Of a DNA stretch of 64,000 nucleotides, positions 1 to 11,647 are shown piece by piece. Origin of the DNA: Platynereis dumerilii (Eukaryota; Annelida; Polychaeta; Phyllodocida; Nereididae); the NCBI GenBank assembly GCA_026936325.1, contig JAPTHN010000008.1, positions 52,307,706 to 52,371,705 of the forward strand, in the 5' to 3' direction. A program made the position numbers and the translations under genes. Under the pieces are notes generated by a model. That model did not search any database, was not told the DNA's origin, and saw only the letters and a list, made by a program, of their open reading frames with translations. The first letter of the stretch is position 1. Each line of letters opens with the position of its first letter.

Positions 1-335
1 ATTTGTATGTGCATGGCCATCTGTATGCCCATCCCAGTGTGGATGCCCATGTGTGTGTGGACGCCCATGTGTGTCTGCAGGGCCACTTGTGTGTACACAC
101 ACATCTGTCAGTGCAGGCCCACCTGTACGCCTAGCTATGTGGGTATGCCCACCTGTACACTCATCTGTGTGTACGCCCATGTGTATGCCCATCTGTGTGT
201 GTATGCCCATCGGTCAGTGTATGCCCATGTGTGTGTGTACGCCCATGGGTGTGTGTAAACCCATGGGTGTGTGTACTCTTATGGGTGAGTGTACGCCCAT
301 GGGTGTGTGTGGACCCAGGGGTGTGTAAAACTATT
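1..335. repeat. Minisatellite, ~20-24 bp unit, GCCCATGTGTGTGTGTAC type
   Basis: Degenerate tandem units built on GCCCATGTGTGTGTGTAC run from the window start to about 335, then give way to a short TA-rich stretch (about 340-375). Open frames here are by-products of the repeat and carry no recognisable protein. Confidence 0.85.
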
Positions 336-449
336 GGTACAGTATATATACACCTTTTGATATATATATATATATGAACACCCTTTGGTATAAACTCGCC
401 CATGTCAGTAAACTGTCATGAAAAGTAAGCCAACCGACCTGCCGCCTGA

Positions 450-1040
450 CCTGTAATGTAATGTAGTGCTTTAATGCAGTGCTGTAACGTAGCGCTGTAA
501 TGCAGTGCTGTAATGCAGTGCTGTAATATAGTGCTGTAATACAGTGCTGTAATATAGTGCTGTAATACAGTGCTGTAATGCAGTGTTGTAGTGCAGTGCT
601 TTAATGCAGAATACAGAAAGAAGTCCAATAACACGTTGCTGTAATGCAGCACAATGATTCATTGTTGTAATTATGTTGTAAAGTAATGCAGTGAGGCAGT
701 GATGTAATGCAGTACAATAATGCAGTGTAATGCAGTGTAATGCAGTGCTGTAATGCATTGCTGTAATGCAGTGCTGTAATAGAGTGATGCAAAGCATGCA
801 GTAATGCAGTGCAGTTATGCAGTGCAGTTATGCAGTGTTGTAAGCAGTGCTGTGATGTGGTCTGTAATGCAGTGCAGTTATGCAGTGCAAAAAAGCACTG
901 TTGAAATACAGTGCAGTAATGAAGTGTTGTGCTGCAGTGCTGTAATGCATTGCAGTAATGAGGTTCTGTGATGCAGTGCAGTAACACAGAGCTGCAATGC
1001 AGACTGCAGTGTTGTAATGCAAGGCAGTGATGCAGTGCAG
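450..1040. repeat. Minisatellite, 13-14 bp unit GTAATGCAGTGCT
   Basis: Dozens of imperfect copies of GTAATGCAGTGCT, with variants such as AATGCAGTGCAGTTATGC, cover this stretch. One short interruption near 610-690 lacks the motif. No gene is seen. Confidence 0.85.
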
Positions 1041-1045
1041 TTATG

Positions 1046-1922
1046 TGTCCACGGGGGCATGGCCCCGTGTCCGCGGGGGCATGTCCCCGTGTCCGCGGGG
1101 GCATGTCCCCATGTCCGCGGGGGCATGTTCCCGGGGGCATGTCCCCATGTCCCCCGGGCATGTCCCCAGGGGTATGTCCCCATGTCCCTGGGGGTATGTC
1201 CCCGCGGGCATGTCCCCATGTCCCCGGGGGTATGTCCCAATGGCCCCGGAGGTATGTCCCCGGGGGTATGCCCCCATGTCCCTGGGGGTATGTCCCCATG
1301 GCCCCGGGGGTATGTCCCCGGGGGTATGTCCCCATGTCCCCGGGGGTATGTCCCCATGTATGTCCGCGGGGGCATGCCCCCATGTCCCCGGGGGCATGTC
1401 CCCATGTCCCCGGGGGCATGTCCCCATGTCCCCGGGGGGCATGACCCCATGTCCCCTGGGGCATGTCCCCATGTCCCCTGGGGCATGTCCCCATGTCCCG
1501 GGGGTATGTCCCCATGGCCCCGGGGGCATGTCCCCATGTCCGCGGGGGCATGTCCCCATGTCCGCGGGGGCATGTCCCCATGTCCGCGGGGGCATGTCCC
1601 CATGTCTGCGGGGGCATGTCCCCATGTCCCAGGGGCATGTCCCCATGTCCCAGGGGGCATGTCCCCATGGGCATGTCCCCATGTCCCCGGGGGCATGTCC
1701 CCATGTCCCCGGGGGCATGTCCCCATGTCCCCGGGGGCATGTCCCCATGTCCCCGGGGGCATGGCCCCATGTCCCCGGGGGCATGTCCCCATGTCCGCGG
1801 GGGCATGTCTCCATGTCCCCGGGGGCATGTCCCCATGTCCCCGGGGCATGTCCCCATGTCCCCATGTCCGGGGGGGCATGTCCCCATGTCCGCGGGGGTA
1901 TGTCCCCATGTCCGCAGGGGGT
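1046..1922. repeat. GC-rich minisatellite, ~18-24 bp unit CCCCGGGGGCATGTCCCCATGT
   Basis: About 40 units of GGGGGCATGTCCCCATGTCC, with CC/CG/TC variants, run head to tail. The unit is nearly self-complementary (CCCCGGGG plus GGGGACATG/CATGTCCCC), so both strands can fold into hairpins. Open frames occur on both strands because the unit contains no stop codon. They are not treated as genes. Confidence 0.9.
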
Positions 1923-2335
1923 TTAGTAGATATTAAATGGTTGCCCCCTTATTCTTAGTAATAATGGTCGCCCACTCTTTAGTATATATTAAATGGTCGC
2001 CCCCTTATCCTATCTATCTATCTATCTATCTATGTATATCTATCAGCATTGCTTAGTAGATATTAAATGGTTGCCCCCTTGGTTCATACATTCTTAGTAA
2101 TAATGGTCGCCCCCTCCTTAGTAGATATTAAATGGTCGCCCCTTATCCTATCTATCTATCTATGTATCTATCTATCTATATCTATCATCATTGCTTAGTA
2201 GATATTAAATGGTTGCCCCCTTGGTTCATTCATGCATGTACTTTTGTTATCTTAGCACCTTAGTAGATATTAAATGGTTGCCCCCTTATTCTTAGGAGAT
2301 ATTAAATGGTCGCCCCCTTATCCTTAGTAGATACC

Positions 2336-2365
<30 letters not shown>
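1922..2365. repeat. Compound tandem repeat (~130 bp) with (TATC)n blocks
   Basis: A block consisting of TTAGTAGATATTAAATGGTTGCCCCC, a second ATTAAATGGTCGCCCCC and then (TATC)n is repeated about three times, starting near 1922, 2051 and 2193, with a further partial copy from 2263. The motif ATTAAATGGTCNCCCC also ends the dispersed repeat at 42481-42755. Confidence 0.8.
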
Positions 2366-2373
<8 letters not shown>

Positions 2374-2378
<5 letters not shown>

Positions 2379-2495
2379 CATCATTGATTGCCATCATTGA
2401 TTGCCATCATTGATTGCCATCATTGATTGCCATCATTGACTGCCATCATTGACTGCCATCATTGACTGCCATCATTGACTGCCATCATTGATTAC
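2374..2495. repeat. 13-bp minisatellite GATTGCCATCATT, ~9 copies
   Basis: Four copies of GATTGCCATCATT are followed by four of GACTGCCATCATT and a partial copy. One substitution divides the array into two homogeneous halves. Confidence 0.9.
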
Positions 2496-2913
2496 CTTTG
2501 TCTACGACTCCGCCACATAAATCCTCCGACACCCTCCGACACATGAAATCCCGCCATGTGACCGCATAAAAACAGAGATCAGCCTAAAGGCGATCAATAA
2601 GAGTTTGGCTGCTTTTGAGACATCCCCCAGCAGTCAAGCGGTCCAAGCAGGTCTAATCTGGCACAGTGCCAAAAATCACGAAAACAACATTCAGATAGCC
2701 AAAATAACAATAAGGTGGGGTGTTTCACTGAAAAATCATGAATCTCAGAAAGGTATGAAAGACCCCTTGGATCATTCTGGTTTTCAGGGGTTGAGTAAAG
2801 AATGTAAAGTTATGTTTATATAGCAACTTTCATGATTGTACATTGAGTGTAACTTGTTCTATCCATCCCCAAAAATGTGAGTTAAATGGTACAATACGGG
2901 GGTAAAAGCAAAA
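2496..2913. other. Stretch without a recognised gene
   Basis: Non-repetitive sequence. An open frame at 2605-2823 (72 codons) has no recognisable motif and no splice support. I see nothing else. Confidence 0.4.
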
Positions 2914-2940
2914 TGACCGCGCCAGCGCTGGCGGCGGTCA
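2914..2940. repeat. GC-rich perfect-arm hairpin
   Basis: A 27-base inverted repeat with arms TGACCGCGCCAGC and GCTGGC(G)GCGGTCA, interrupted only by one extra G, stands in AT-rich surroundings. Function is unknown. It is not followed by a T-run, so it does not look like an RNA terminator. Confidence 0.6.
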
Positions 2941-3211
2941 TAATTACCCTGACACGTTTTCTGTTATGAATTGCTCAATTAAAACAACAGTGTCATCCAA
3001 TTCCAATTTCAACTTCACACCTTTTCTGAACAAAAGACCAGCATCAATACTGTTTTAGACTTTTTTCTTTCAAATATAAAAGATAGATATTACAGAAATA
3101 ACTTTGATTTTGGAATATATAAACATATGTATATCATATACCCAGCAAGCACTGCGGGAGACTTGGCAGGACTTCAAATACTGAAGAAAGTAATGCATTG
3201 TAAGTGTGGAC

Positions 3212-3373
3212 TGTAATCTAGAATGTTATCCAATTGAAGGTGTCTTTATTGATTGCATTTAACCCATTATCAATCAATGACACTCATTGCAGTTGTAATC
3301 TAGAAATGTCATCCAATTGAAGGTGTCCTTATTGATTGCATTTAACCCATTATCAATCAATGACACTCACTAT
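3212..3373. repeat. Tandem duplication, ~81 bp x 2
   Basis: Two adjacent copies begin TGTAATCTAGAAATGT and TGTAATCTAGAATGTT and end TCAATCAATGACACTCA. They differ at only a few positions. Each copy also contains an internal inverted pair (TTGATTG...CAATCAA). Confidence 0.85.
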
Positions 3374-3963
3374 AGTCTAGCTATTCATTACAACACCCTA
3401 CCACACATGATTACCAGATTTGAAATTAATTGAACTTCAAATGTTATCTTTTCAATAACTGCCCTTTGGTTTGTGACACTTGACGTGCAATTTAGCCAAT
3501 TAGGCTGAATTAGCACCTTCATTACAGAAGTCATAAGGCTTTTGCAGTTGGACTCTAAATTCTAATTAGAGAATTCTAAGATTGCAGCCATAAAATGTAT
3601 TGTCCATTGTGATCTTATTGTATTTTACTAAAATTTATCAAAGCTGGTCCAGTTATTTGCCTGAGAAATCAAAGATGGCTTGGTCCGGATTGTGTTGTGA
3701 AGTGCTAGATCAAGCCTTTTTTTGCCACATAACTCAAATGCTTTATTAACCAACCCCAACAAACTAACAAATTTTAATTCTCAAGCAGCAGGCCCAGCAG
3801 CTCCTCACATTCTGCTCGCAGTGTGAAATCTAGTTATATATCAAAGTGTTTGGCTGTAAAGCAAGTTCCATCAAAGTTGTGATTTAGCAAGTGGATTAAT
3901 CAAAGAACTCTGTGAGGATTATAACAGTTGTCTACGGCGAATGCTCATTTGCGAGTTCACCTC

Positions 3964-4478
3964 GCATATGGGATCGGTATGGGAGTGTTAGAATTTTTGG
4001 ATCGTTTGTGAGAGACAAGGGAGCACTTTTTAGAGTTGCTTTTTCGTGAAATGAATGAAGAATTGGCTAACTTGAGGCGCCCTCAAACCTTTGGTGCCTC
4101 TTGTGCATAGTTTATTCACAGTTTGAGGTTTTAGTTTCAACAAAATCACGGCAAAACAGGAAATAGAAATATTTGTTATTGTTTTCCTGCCCTCTGATTG
4201 GCCGAAACAGGTTCTGATAGCATATGGGATTGGTATTTGACTGTCAGAAATTTTGGATCGTTTGTGAGAGATAAGGAAGCACCCTTCTAAGTTCTTTTTT
4301 CATGAAATTAATGAAGAATCAGCCAACTTAAAGTAACTTACTGACCTTTTATGTGTTTTGTGCCTTGTTTATTTACAGTTTGAGGTTTTTGTTTCAACCA
4401 AATCACAGCCAGACAGGAAATAGAAATATTGTTGATGTTGTCCTTCTGCCCTCTGATTGGCCGAAACAGTTGTGATAG
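3964..4478. repeat. Tandem duplication, ~256 bp x 2
   Basis: The block starting GCATATGGGATCGGTAT at 3964 recurs at 4220 (GCATATGGGATTGGTAT). Both copies end in CTCTGATTGGCCGAAACAG. The copies are clearly diverged, so the duplication is older than the 81-bp one. No coding potential is seen in it or in the flanking 4479-4812. Confidence 0.85.
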
Positions 4479-4812
4479 TTTTTCGGACACTTCTAATGGG
4501 GCTAAAATTATAATTTTAGGCTCTCTTTAATCCCAAATCCTTAAACCATATGAATTCGTTTTTTCATAGAGATATCTTTATTCATTGCCGAGAATTCGTT
4601 GAAAAAAAAAGAAAAAAGTTTTGTACAGTGTTGATGCTGGTCTATTTTTCGGAAAAGGTGTGAATCTTGCAGGATCATTTCAGCCACTTAGAATCATCAG
4701 ATCTTCACCAAATTATCACACAACGCAGTTTAGAACCTCCCTGAAGTAATAAAACCATCATTTCCGCTCCGACTATTCATTAAGACCCTTTATTTTCGCT
4801 CGTTCGGTAACG

Positions 4813-4821
4813 TCTATATAC
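4813..4821. repeat. Left 9-bp target-site duplication TCTATATAC
   Basis: TCTATATAC lies directly outside the left inverted terminus (AGATAGGTAAAG...) and recurs exactly at 22194-22202 outside the right terminus. Confidence 0.85.
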
Positions 4822-5130
4822 AGATAGGTAAAGTTGGCTACCCGACCCTGGCTACCCGACAGCTACCCGATAGCTACCCGAAATTTTTGTAAAATTGGCT
4901 ACCCGAACTGGCTACCTGGCAGTTACCCGGCAGCTACCTGAAATGTGGTAAAGTTAGCTACCTGACCTGGCTACCTCGCAGCTACCTGTCAGCTACCTGA
5001 ATATGCTCAAGCAATGAAAAATATTAAAGAAAGGGAAATCAATAGGCTATACTACAATAAAAAAATGAAAATATGTGACATCCTGTGGTGGCATTGGGGA
5101 GCATGTATTCCCCCCCCCCATAAATCTCTG
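4822..5130 (+). repeat. Left outer terminal repeat with GGCTACCYG subrepeats
   Basis: Three subrepeats start at about 4828, 4890 and 4945. Each opens with (GG)TAAAGTTGGCTACC and contains about four GGCTACCYG/CAGCTACCYG motifs. A linker leads to a C-run near 5110 and then to the first 824-bp unit. The whole block returns inverted at about 21880-22193, including the linker. Confidence 0.85.
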
Positions 5131-8100
5131 TCCACCGGAATACCGGGAAAGCCCCTTTTTGTGCAAAAACCTCTCTAGGTCAAATTTGTTCCTTCCTACG
5201 TAGCTTTCAGAGCTTATCTAAATGATTTTATAGCAAAATGAGCTAATTAATGGTTACTGCAAGGTGTCAAAATTGACTTTTTCACTTCACCGGAAAACTA
5301 GGCAACCGGGAAAACCGGTTTTGCTACAATTGATTATTTACCCAGTGGCCTTTTAAAACATATTTTTTTCGGAAATCCAAAAAATTTATTTTTCGAGCAA
5401 TTATCAAAAAACACATTCTACTGGTGACTCCTGCCATATCTATTCTAGCGAAGTAACGGAAAGGTGCATCTGTACCGGTCAGGTAAGAAATGAAATTTCA
5501 TTCCACAAGGTTTTAACTAAAATTGATTAAAATGTCATAAAAAGCAGTTAAATTGGTGTAAATAAGCAAAAGATTCAGGTAACTGCCGGGTAGCCAGCTT
5601 TTGTCAGAAATTTCTTTTCCGTTTTCCCGGATGAATGTAGTACCGGGACATCGCGTTTTGGTGAAAATACGTCCGATTGCCAAAGACTCGGATGTGAATG
5701 TTTTTTTCGGAACCGAAATATGTGGAATAGCTGCAAAACTGGCAAAAAACTGAAAAATGAGTACTTTTACCGGTCTGGGGGTTGAAAAATAACGGAGCAT
5801 CACACCTATTCCGGTCATGCAAAATAAATTATTTAAATGCACCGGTTTTCTTTCCGGAACAAAACAGAAGCAATAATTCTACGTTTATTGGTGAAATTAA
5901 GCAATAGATTCGGGTAACTGCCGGGTAGCCAGCTTCATTTTCACCGGTCCCGGAAAAACCGGAGTACCGGGAAAGCCACTTTTTGTGCAAAAACCTCTCT
6001 AGGTCAAATTTGTTCCTTCCTACGTAGCTTTCAGAGCTTATCTAAGTGATTTTATAGCAAAACGAGCTAATTAATGGTTACTGCAAGGTGTCACAATGCA
6101 TTTTTTACTTCACTGGAAAACTAGGCAACCGGGAAAACCGGTTTTGCTACAACTGATTATCTACCCAGTGGCCTTTTAAAACATATTTTTTTCGGATATT
6201 CAAAAAATTTATTTTTCGAGCAATTATCAAAAAACACATTCTACTGGTGACTCCTGCCATATCTATTCTAGCGAAATAACGGTAAGGTGCATGTGTACCG
6301 TTCAGATAAGAAATGAAATTGCATTTCACAAGGTTTTAACTAAAATTGATTGAAATGTCATAAAAAGCAGTTAAATTGGTGTAAATAAGCAAAAGATTCA
6401 GGTAACTGCCGGGTAGCCAGCTTTTGTCAGAAATTTCTTTTCCGTTTTCCCGGATGAATGTAGTACCAGGACATCGCGTTTTGGTGAAAATACGTCCGAT
6501 TGCCAAAGACTCGGATGTGAATGTTTTTTTCGGAACCGAAATATGTGGAATAGCTGCAAAACTAGCAAAAAACTGAAAAATGAGTACTTTTACTGGTCTG
6601 GGGGTTGAAAAATAACGGAGCATCACACCTATTCCGGTCATGCAAAATAAATTATTTAAATGCACCGGTTTTCTTTCCGGAACGAAATAGAAGCAATAAT
6701 TCTACGTTTATTGGGTGAAATTAAGCAATAGATTCGGATAACTGCCGGGTAGCCAGCTTCATTTTCACCGGTCCCGGAAAAACCGGAGTACCGGGAAAGC
6801 CACTTTTTGTGCAAAAACCTCTCTAGGTCAAATTTGTTCCTTCCTACGCAGCTTTCAGAGCTTATCTAAGTGATTTTATAGCAAAACGAGCTAATTAATG
6901 GTTACTGCAAGGTGTCAAAATTGACTTTTTCACTTCACCGGAAAACTAGGCAGCCGGGAAAACCGGTTTTGCTACAACTGATTATTTACCCAGTGGCCTT
7001 TTAAAACATATTTTTTTCGGAAATCCAAAAAATTTATTTTTCGAGCAATTATCAAAAAACACATTCTACTGTTGACTCCTGCCATATCTATTCTAGCGAA
7101 ATAACGGAAAGGTGCATCTGTACCGGTCAGGTAAGAAATGAAATTTCATTCCACAAGGTTTTAACTAAAATTGATTAAAATGTCATAAAAAGCAGTTAAA
7201 TTGGTGTAAATAAGCAAAAGATTCAGGTAACTGCCGGGTAGCCAGCTTTTGTCAGAAATTTCTTTTCCGTTTTCCCGGATGAATGTAGTACCAGGACATC
7301 GCGTTTTGGTGAAAATACGTCCGATTGCCAAAGACTCGGATGTGAATGTTTTTTTCGGAACCGAAATATGTGGAATAGCTGCAAAACTAGCAAAAAACTG
7401 AAAAATGAGTACTTTTACTGGTCTGGGGGTTGAAAAATAACGGAGCATCACACCTATTCCGGTCATGCAAAATAAATTATTTAAATGCACCGGTTTTCTT
7501 TCCGGAACAAAACAGAAGCAATAATTCTACGTTTATTGGGTGAAATTAAGCAATAGATTCGGGTAACTGCCGGGTAGCCTGCTTCATTTTCACCGGTCCC
7601 GGAAAAACCGGAGTACCGGGAAAGCCACTTTTTGTGCAAAAACCTCTCTAGGTCAAATTTGTTCCTTCCTACGTAGCTTTCAGAGCTTATCTAAGTGATT
7701 TTATAGCAAAACGAGCTAATTAATGGTTACTGCAAGGTGTCAAAATTGACTTTTTCACTTCACTGGAAAACTAGGCAACCGGGAAAACCGGTTTTGCTAC
7801 AACTGATTATTTACCCAGTGGCCTTTTAAAACATGTTTTTTTCGGATATCCAAAAATTCATTTTTCGAGCAATTATCAAAAAACACATTCTACTGGTGAC
7901 TCCTGCCATATCTATTCTAGCGAAATAACGGAAAGGTGCATCTGTACCGGTCAGGTAAGAAATGAAATTTCATTCCACAAGGTTTTAACTAAAATTGATT
8001 AAAATGTCATAAAAAGCAGTTAAATTGGTGTAAATAAGCAAAAGATTCAGGTAACTGCCGGGTAGCCAGCTTTTGTCAGAAATTTCTTTTCCGTTTTCCC

Positions 8101-9760
8101 GGATGAATGTAGTACCGGGACATCGCGTTTTGGTGAAAATACGTCCGATTGCCAAAGACTCGGATGTGAATGTTTTTTTCGGAACCGAAATATGTGGAAT
8201 AGCTGCAAAACTAGCAAAAAATTGAAAAATGAGTACTTTTACCGGTCTGGGGGTTGAAAAATAACGGAGCATCACACCTATTCCGGTCATGCAAAAAAAA
8301 TTATTTAAATGTACCGGTTTTCTTTCCGGAACGAAACAGAAGCAATAATTCTATGTTTATTGGGTGAAATTAAGCAATAGATTCGGGTAACTGCCGGGTA
8401 GCCAGCTTCATTTTCACCGGTCCCGGAAAAACCGGAGTACCGGGAAAGCCACTTTTTGTGCAAAAACCTCTCTAGGTCAAATTTGTTCCTTCCTACGTAG
8501 CTTTCAGAGCTTATCTAAGTGATTTTATAGCAAAACGAGCTAATTAACGGTTACTGCAAGGTGTCAAAATTGACTTTTTCACTTCACCGGAAAACTAGGC
8601 AACCGGGAAAACCGGTTTTGCTACAACTGATTATTTACCCAGTGGCCTTTTAAAACATATTTTTTTCGGAAATCCAAAAAATTTATTTTTCGAGCAATTA
8701 TCAAAAAACACATTCTACTGGTGACTCCTGCCATATCTATTCTAGCGAAATAACGGAAAGGTGCATCTGTACCGGTCAGGTAAGAAATGAAATTTCATTG
8801 CACAAGGTTTTAACTAAAATTGATTAAATGTCATAAAAAGCAGCTCAATTTTTGTAAATATGCAAAAGATTCAGGTAACTGCCGGGTAGCCAGCTTTTGT
8901 CAGAAATTTCTTTTCCGTTTTCCCGGATGAATGTAGTACCGGGACATCGCGTTTTGGTGAAAATACGTCCGATTGCCAAAGACTCGGATGTGAATGTTTT
9001 TTTCGGAACCGAAATATGTGGAATAGCTGCAAAACTAGAAAAAAACTGAAAAATGAGTACTTTTACCGGTCTGGGGCTTGAAAAATAACGGAGCATCACA
9101 CCTATTCCAGTCACGCAAAAAAAATTATTTAAATGTACCGGTTTTCTTTCCGGAACAAAACAGAAGCAATAATTCTACGTTTATTGGGTGAAATTAAGCA
9201 ATAGATTCGGGTAACTGCCGGGTAGCCAGCTTCATTTTCACCGGTCCCGGAAAAACCGGAGTACCGGGAAAGCCCCTTTTTGTGCAAAAACCTCTCTAGG
9301 TCAAATTTGTTCCTTTCTACGTAGCTTTCAGAGCTTCTCTAAGTGATTTTATAGCAAAATGAGCTAATTAATGGTTACTGCAAGGTGTCAAAATTGACTT
9401 TTTCACTTCACCGGAAAACTAGGCAACCGGGAAAACCGGTTTTGCTACAACTGATTATTTACCCAGTGGCCTTTTAAAACATATTTTTTTCGGAAATCCA
9501 AAAAATTTATTTTTCGAGCAATTATCAAAAAACACATTCTACTGGTGACTCCTGCCATATTTATTCTAGCGAAATAACGGAAAGGTGCATCTGTACCGGT
9601 CAGGTAAGAAATGAAATTTCATTGCACAAGGTTTTAACTAAAATTGATTAAAATGTCATAAAAAGCAGTTAAATTGGTGTAAATAAGCAAAAGATTCAGG
9701 TAACTGCCGGGTAGCCAGCTTTTGTCAGAAATTTCTTTTCCGTTTTCCCGGATGAATGTA
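5131..9760 (-). repeat. Left arm: ~5.6 tandem copies of the 824-bp unit
   Basis: Conserved points in successive units are spaced 823-825 bp apart (for example the AAATGCACCGG site ends near 5842, 6665, 7490, 8314 and 9138). The unit is rich in ACCGGT/CCGG palindromes and has two GGCTACCCGGCAGTTACC motifs on the - strand. The outermost unit has GCGAAGTAACGG, as does the outermost right-arm unit; the second has GTACCGTTCAGATAAG, as does the second-outermost on the right. The array breaks off mid-unit at about 9760. The 109-codon open frame in each unit is not called a gene. Confidence 0.9.
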
Positions 9761-10149
9761 AGACTGGGAAAGTCAAGTTTCCCCGTAATATAATATTTTA
9801 ACAATGTATTTCCCCATGCACATGGCTTAACATCATTCCAATATCATCATCCATAAAGGTTAGAAGCAAGCTTTTCTGAAAAACGTCTCAACTAACCTAG
9901 CTACCTCTCCCCTACTTTGTAGTATTATGAAAGGGGGGGGGGTGGGGTGGGGTCGGAAAAGCCTTTAGTGGAGCAGCAGAGGAGAGTATTCTTTGAGGTA
10001 AGTGATCACCGGAGTAGAATACGAAGTGTCATACACCAAAATTTTCCCCAGAATTTCTACTTTCAGGAATTGATTTTGAAAATTTATGGCGAAACCTGAG
10101 GGAAGGGGTGAGTGACAAGACCTGGACTCCCCCTCCCCCAAACAATTTT

Positions 10150-10690
10150 TTGTTGTTGTCAGACTTGAACTTAGACTTTTTTATGATTTCGAAGGCCTCA
10201 TGACAGGATACACCCCCTACCTAGGCCTCATGACAGGATCCGTTCCCTGCTCCCTTTTGTTATTCCCGTAATATCTGCTACCCCCCATTTTACCCCCGTT
10301 TTGCCCCCTGCTTCCCCCCTCTTCCCCCCACTAACCCCTGGCTTACCCTCAACTTGCCCTCGCTTATCCCCCATTTGCCCCACTAACACCCCGCATCCCC
10401 CTGCTTACCCCCCACTTCCCCTCACTTCCCCCCGCTGCCCCCCCCCCCCGCTGTCCCTCCCCCGCTTACCCTCCACTAGCCCCCGCTTTCCCCCCCACTC
10501 CCCCAGGTTGCCTCCCGCTAGCCCCCAGTTGCCCCAACTTACCCCATCTTATACCCCACTTCCCCCCACTTGCCCCCCAATAACCTCCTCCTTTCCCCCC
10601 AATTCCCCCTAGTTACCCCATAGGGGGGGGGGTGTATCCTGTCATGAAGTCATAAAATGGCTTAAGTCTGAAAAATCAATTAAAAAAATT
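10150..10690. repeat. C-rich low-complexity block between diverged inverted repeats
   Basis: CATGACAGGATACACCCCC near 10199-10217 faces its reverse complement GGGGGTGTATCCTGTCATG at about 10628-10646, and similarity continues outward (CAGACTTGAAC... against ...CTTAAGTCTG). Between them lie about 350 bases of CCCCC-CTT repeats. It may be a small non-autonomous element; no target duplication was recognised. Confidence 0.55.
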
Positions 10691-10837
10691 CATCAGAGGG
10701 GGGGGATTCACACCCCCTCTTTCTAATGCATCCTCCCCCCTCCAGGCTAACACCCCCGCCTCCAATATCATATTTCACTTTCATCAAAATCTAAGTGTGG
10801 AAACACATCGAATCCGAGAAGCTTGGTGACTGTAACG

Positions 10838-10897
10838 TCCGTGGTGTAGTGGTAGAGCACTTGCTTCACAAACTAAATTCAATTCCCGGTTGGGTTG
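10838..10897 (+). other. tRNA-like segment, possible SINE head
   Basis: GTCCGTGGTGTAGTGGTAGAGC matches a pol III A box (TGGTGTAGTGGTAGAGC). AATTCAATTCCCGG, about 30 bases downstream, is a weak B box. The distance fits a tRNA body, but the arms do not pair well enough for a functional tRNA, so a tRNA-derived SINE fragment is the likelier reading. Confidence 0.4.
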
Positions 10898-11059
10898 AAA
10901 ATTTTGTTTTTCCTCATTTTATTCAAAGACAAGAATTTAAGCCTTCTAAATTAATAAATACATTTTTACTTACCAGTAACACAAAACTAAAGCTAAAAAA
11001 TAGCCTTTTGTTGGTTTCTTGCTTAATTTTCAGTCATCTAAAACATGCAAAAATGCAAA

Positions 11060-11355
11060 AACGTTTTAGTGGCTCAGTGGTTGTTAAAGGCATACATTTT
11101 CCTAATTCTTGTAATTTCCATGCTAAATTTGCAGCCTGCAAGCTTTATTGCATGCAGAAAGCTCATATCTAGCAGAAAGCTCATATCTAGCAGAAAGCTC
11201 ATATCTAGCAGAAAGCTCATATCTAGCAGAAAGCTCATATCTAGCAGAAAGCTCATATCTAGCAGACGACATGGGTTCATATCTAGCAGACGACATGGGT
11301 TCATATCTAGCAGACGACATGGGTTTTATATCTAGCAGACGACATGGGTTTTATA
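11060..11355 (+). repeat. 18-bp and 24-bp tandem array next to an A-box-like sequence
   Basis: AGTGGCTCAGTGGTTGTTAAAG (11068-11089) resembles a pol III A box. Downstream come about six copies of AGCAGAAAGCTCATATCT (18 bp), then about four of AGCAGACGACATGGGTTCATATCT (24 bp). GACATGGGTTCATATC resembles a B box (GGTTCRANNC), so the array may be an amplified T-arm region of a tRNA-derived SINE. The array is certain; its origin is inferred. Confidence 0.6.
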
Positions 11356-11647
11356 GGATTAAGGCAGGGAGAAAATAGAAAGCTGTGCTCTGATTGGTTG
11401 ACTTAATGCAGGTGAACTTCGAAATACAGGCAGTAGGCCAGTAACTACCATGGAAATTGGTTAAAATGGAGTAGATCAACATTACTATGGCCATGCCATG
11501 GGCTAAGAATGCGTCGGTGACAGATCATCGCCGAAAAACAGCAGATTTTTGGTGGGAAAAGCTAAAACTGCATTTTGCGGGTGCCAGTGGCAGTTTCATG
11601 CCTTTCTGGACGCCTTCTTCCTCAAATTACATAATTACTTATGAACA

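Larger units (their letters stand above)
9761..11647. other. Central spacer of the foldback-like element
   Basis: Single-copy sequence between the two arms, with no transposase-like frame. It contains G-runs near 9930, an inverted repeat pair flanking a C-rich block (10150-10690), a tRNA-like segment (about 10838-10897) and an 18/24-bp tandem array (11155-11355). It could be captured genomic DNA or the decayed core of the element. Confidence 0.6.

Noticed and set aside
601-1958. Open frames of up to 428 codons on both strands
   Set aside because: Translations of the GTAATGCAGTGCT and CCCCGGGGGCATGT minisatellites; they are open in many frames at once.
2520-2640. Promoter-like TAAAAACAGAG...CAATAAGAG segment resembling part of a long terminal repeat
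   Set aside because: No partner repeat, no primer-binding or polypurine tract and no target duplication found.
10838-10897. Functional tRNA gene
   Set aside because: Good A box, but the acceptor and anticodon arms do not pair and the B box is weak; better read as a tRNA-derived SINE piece.
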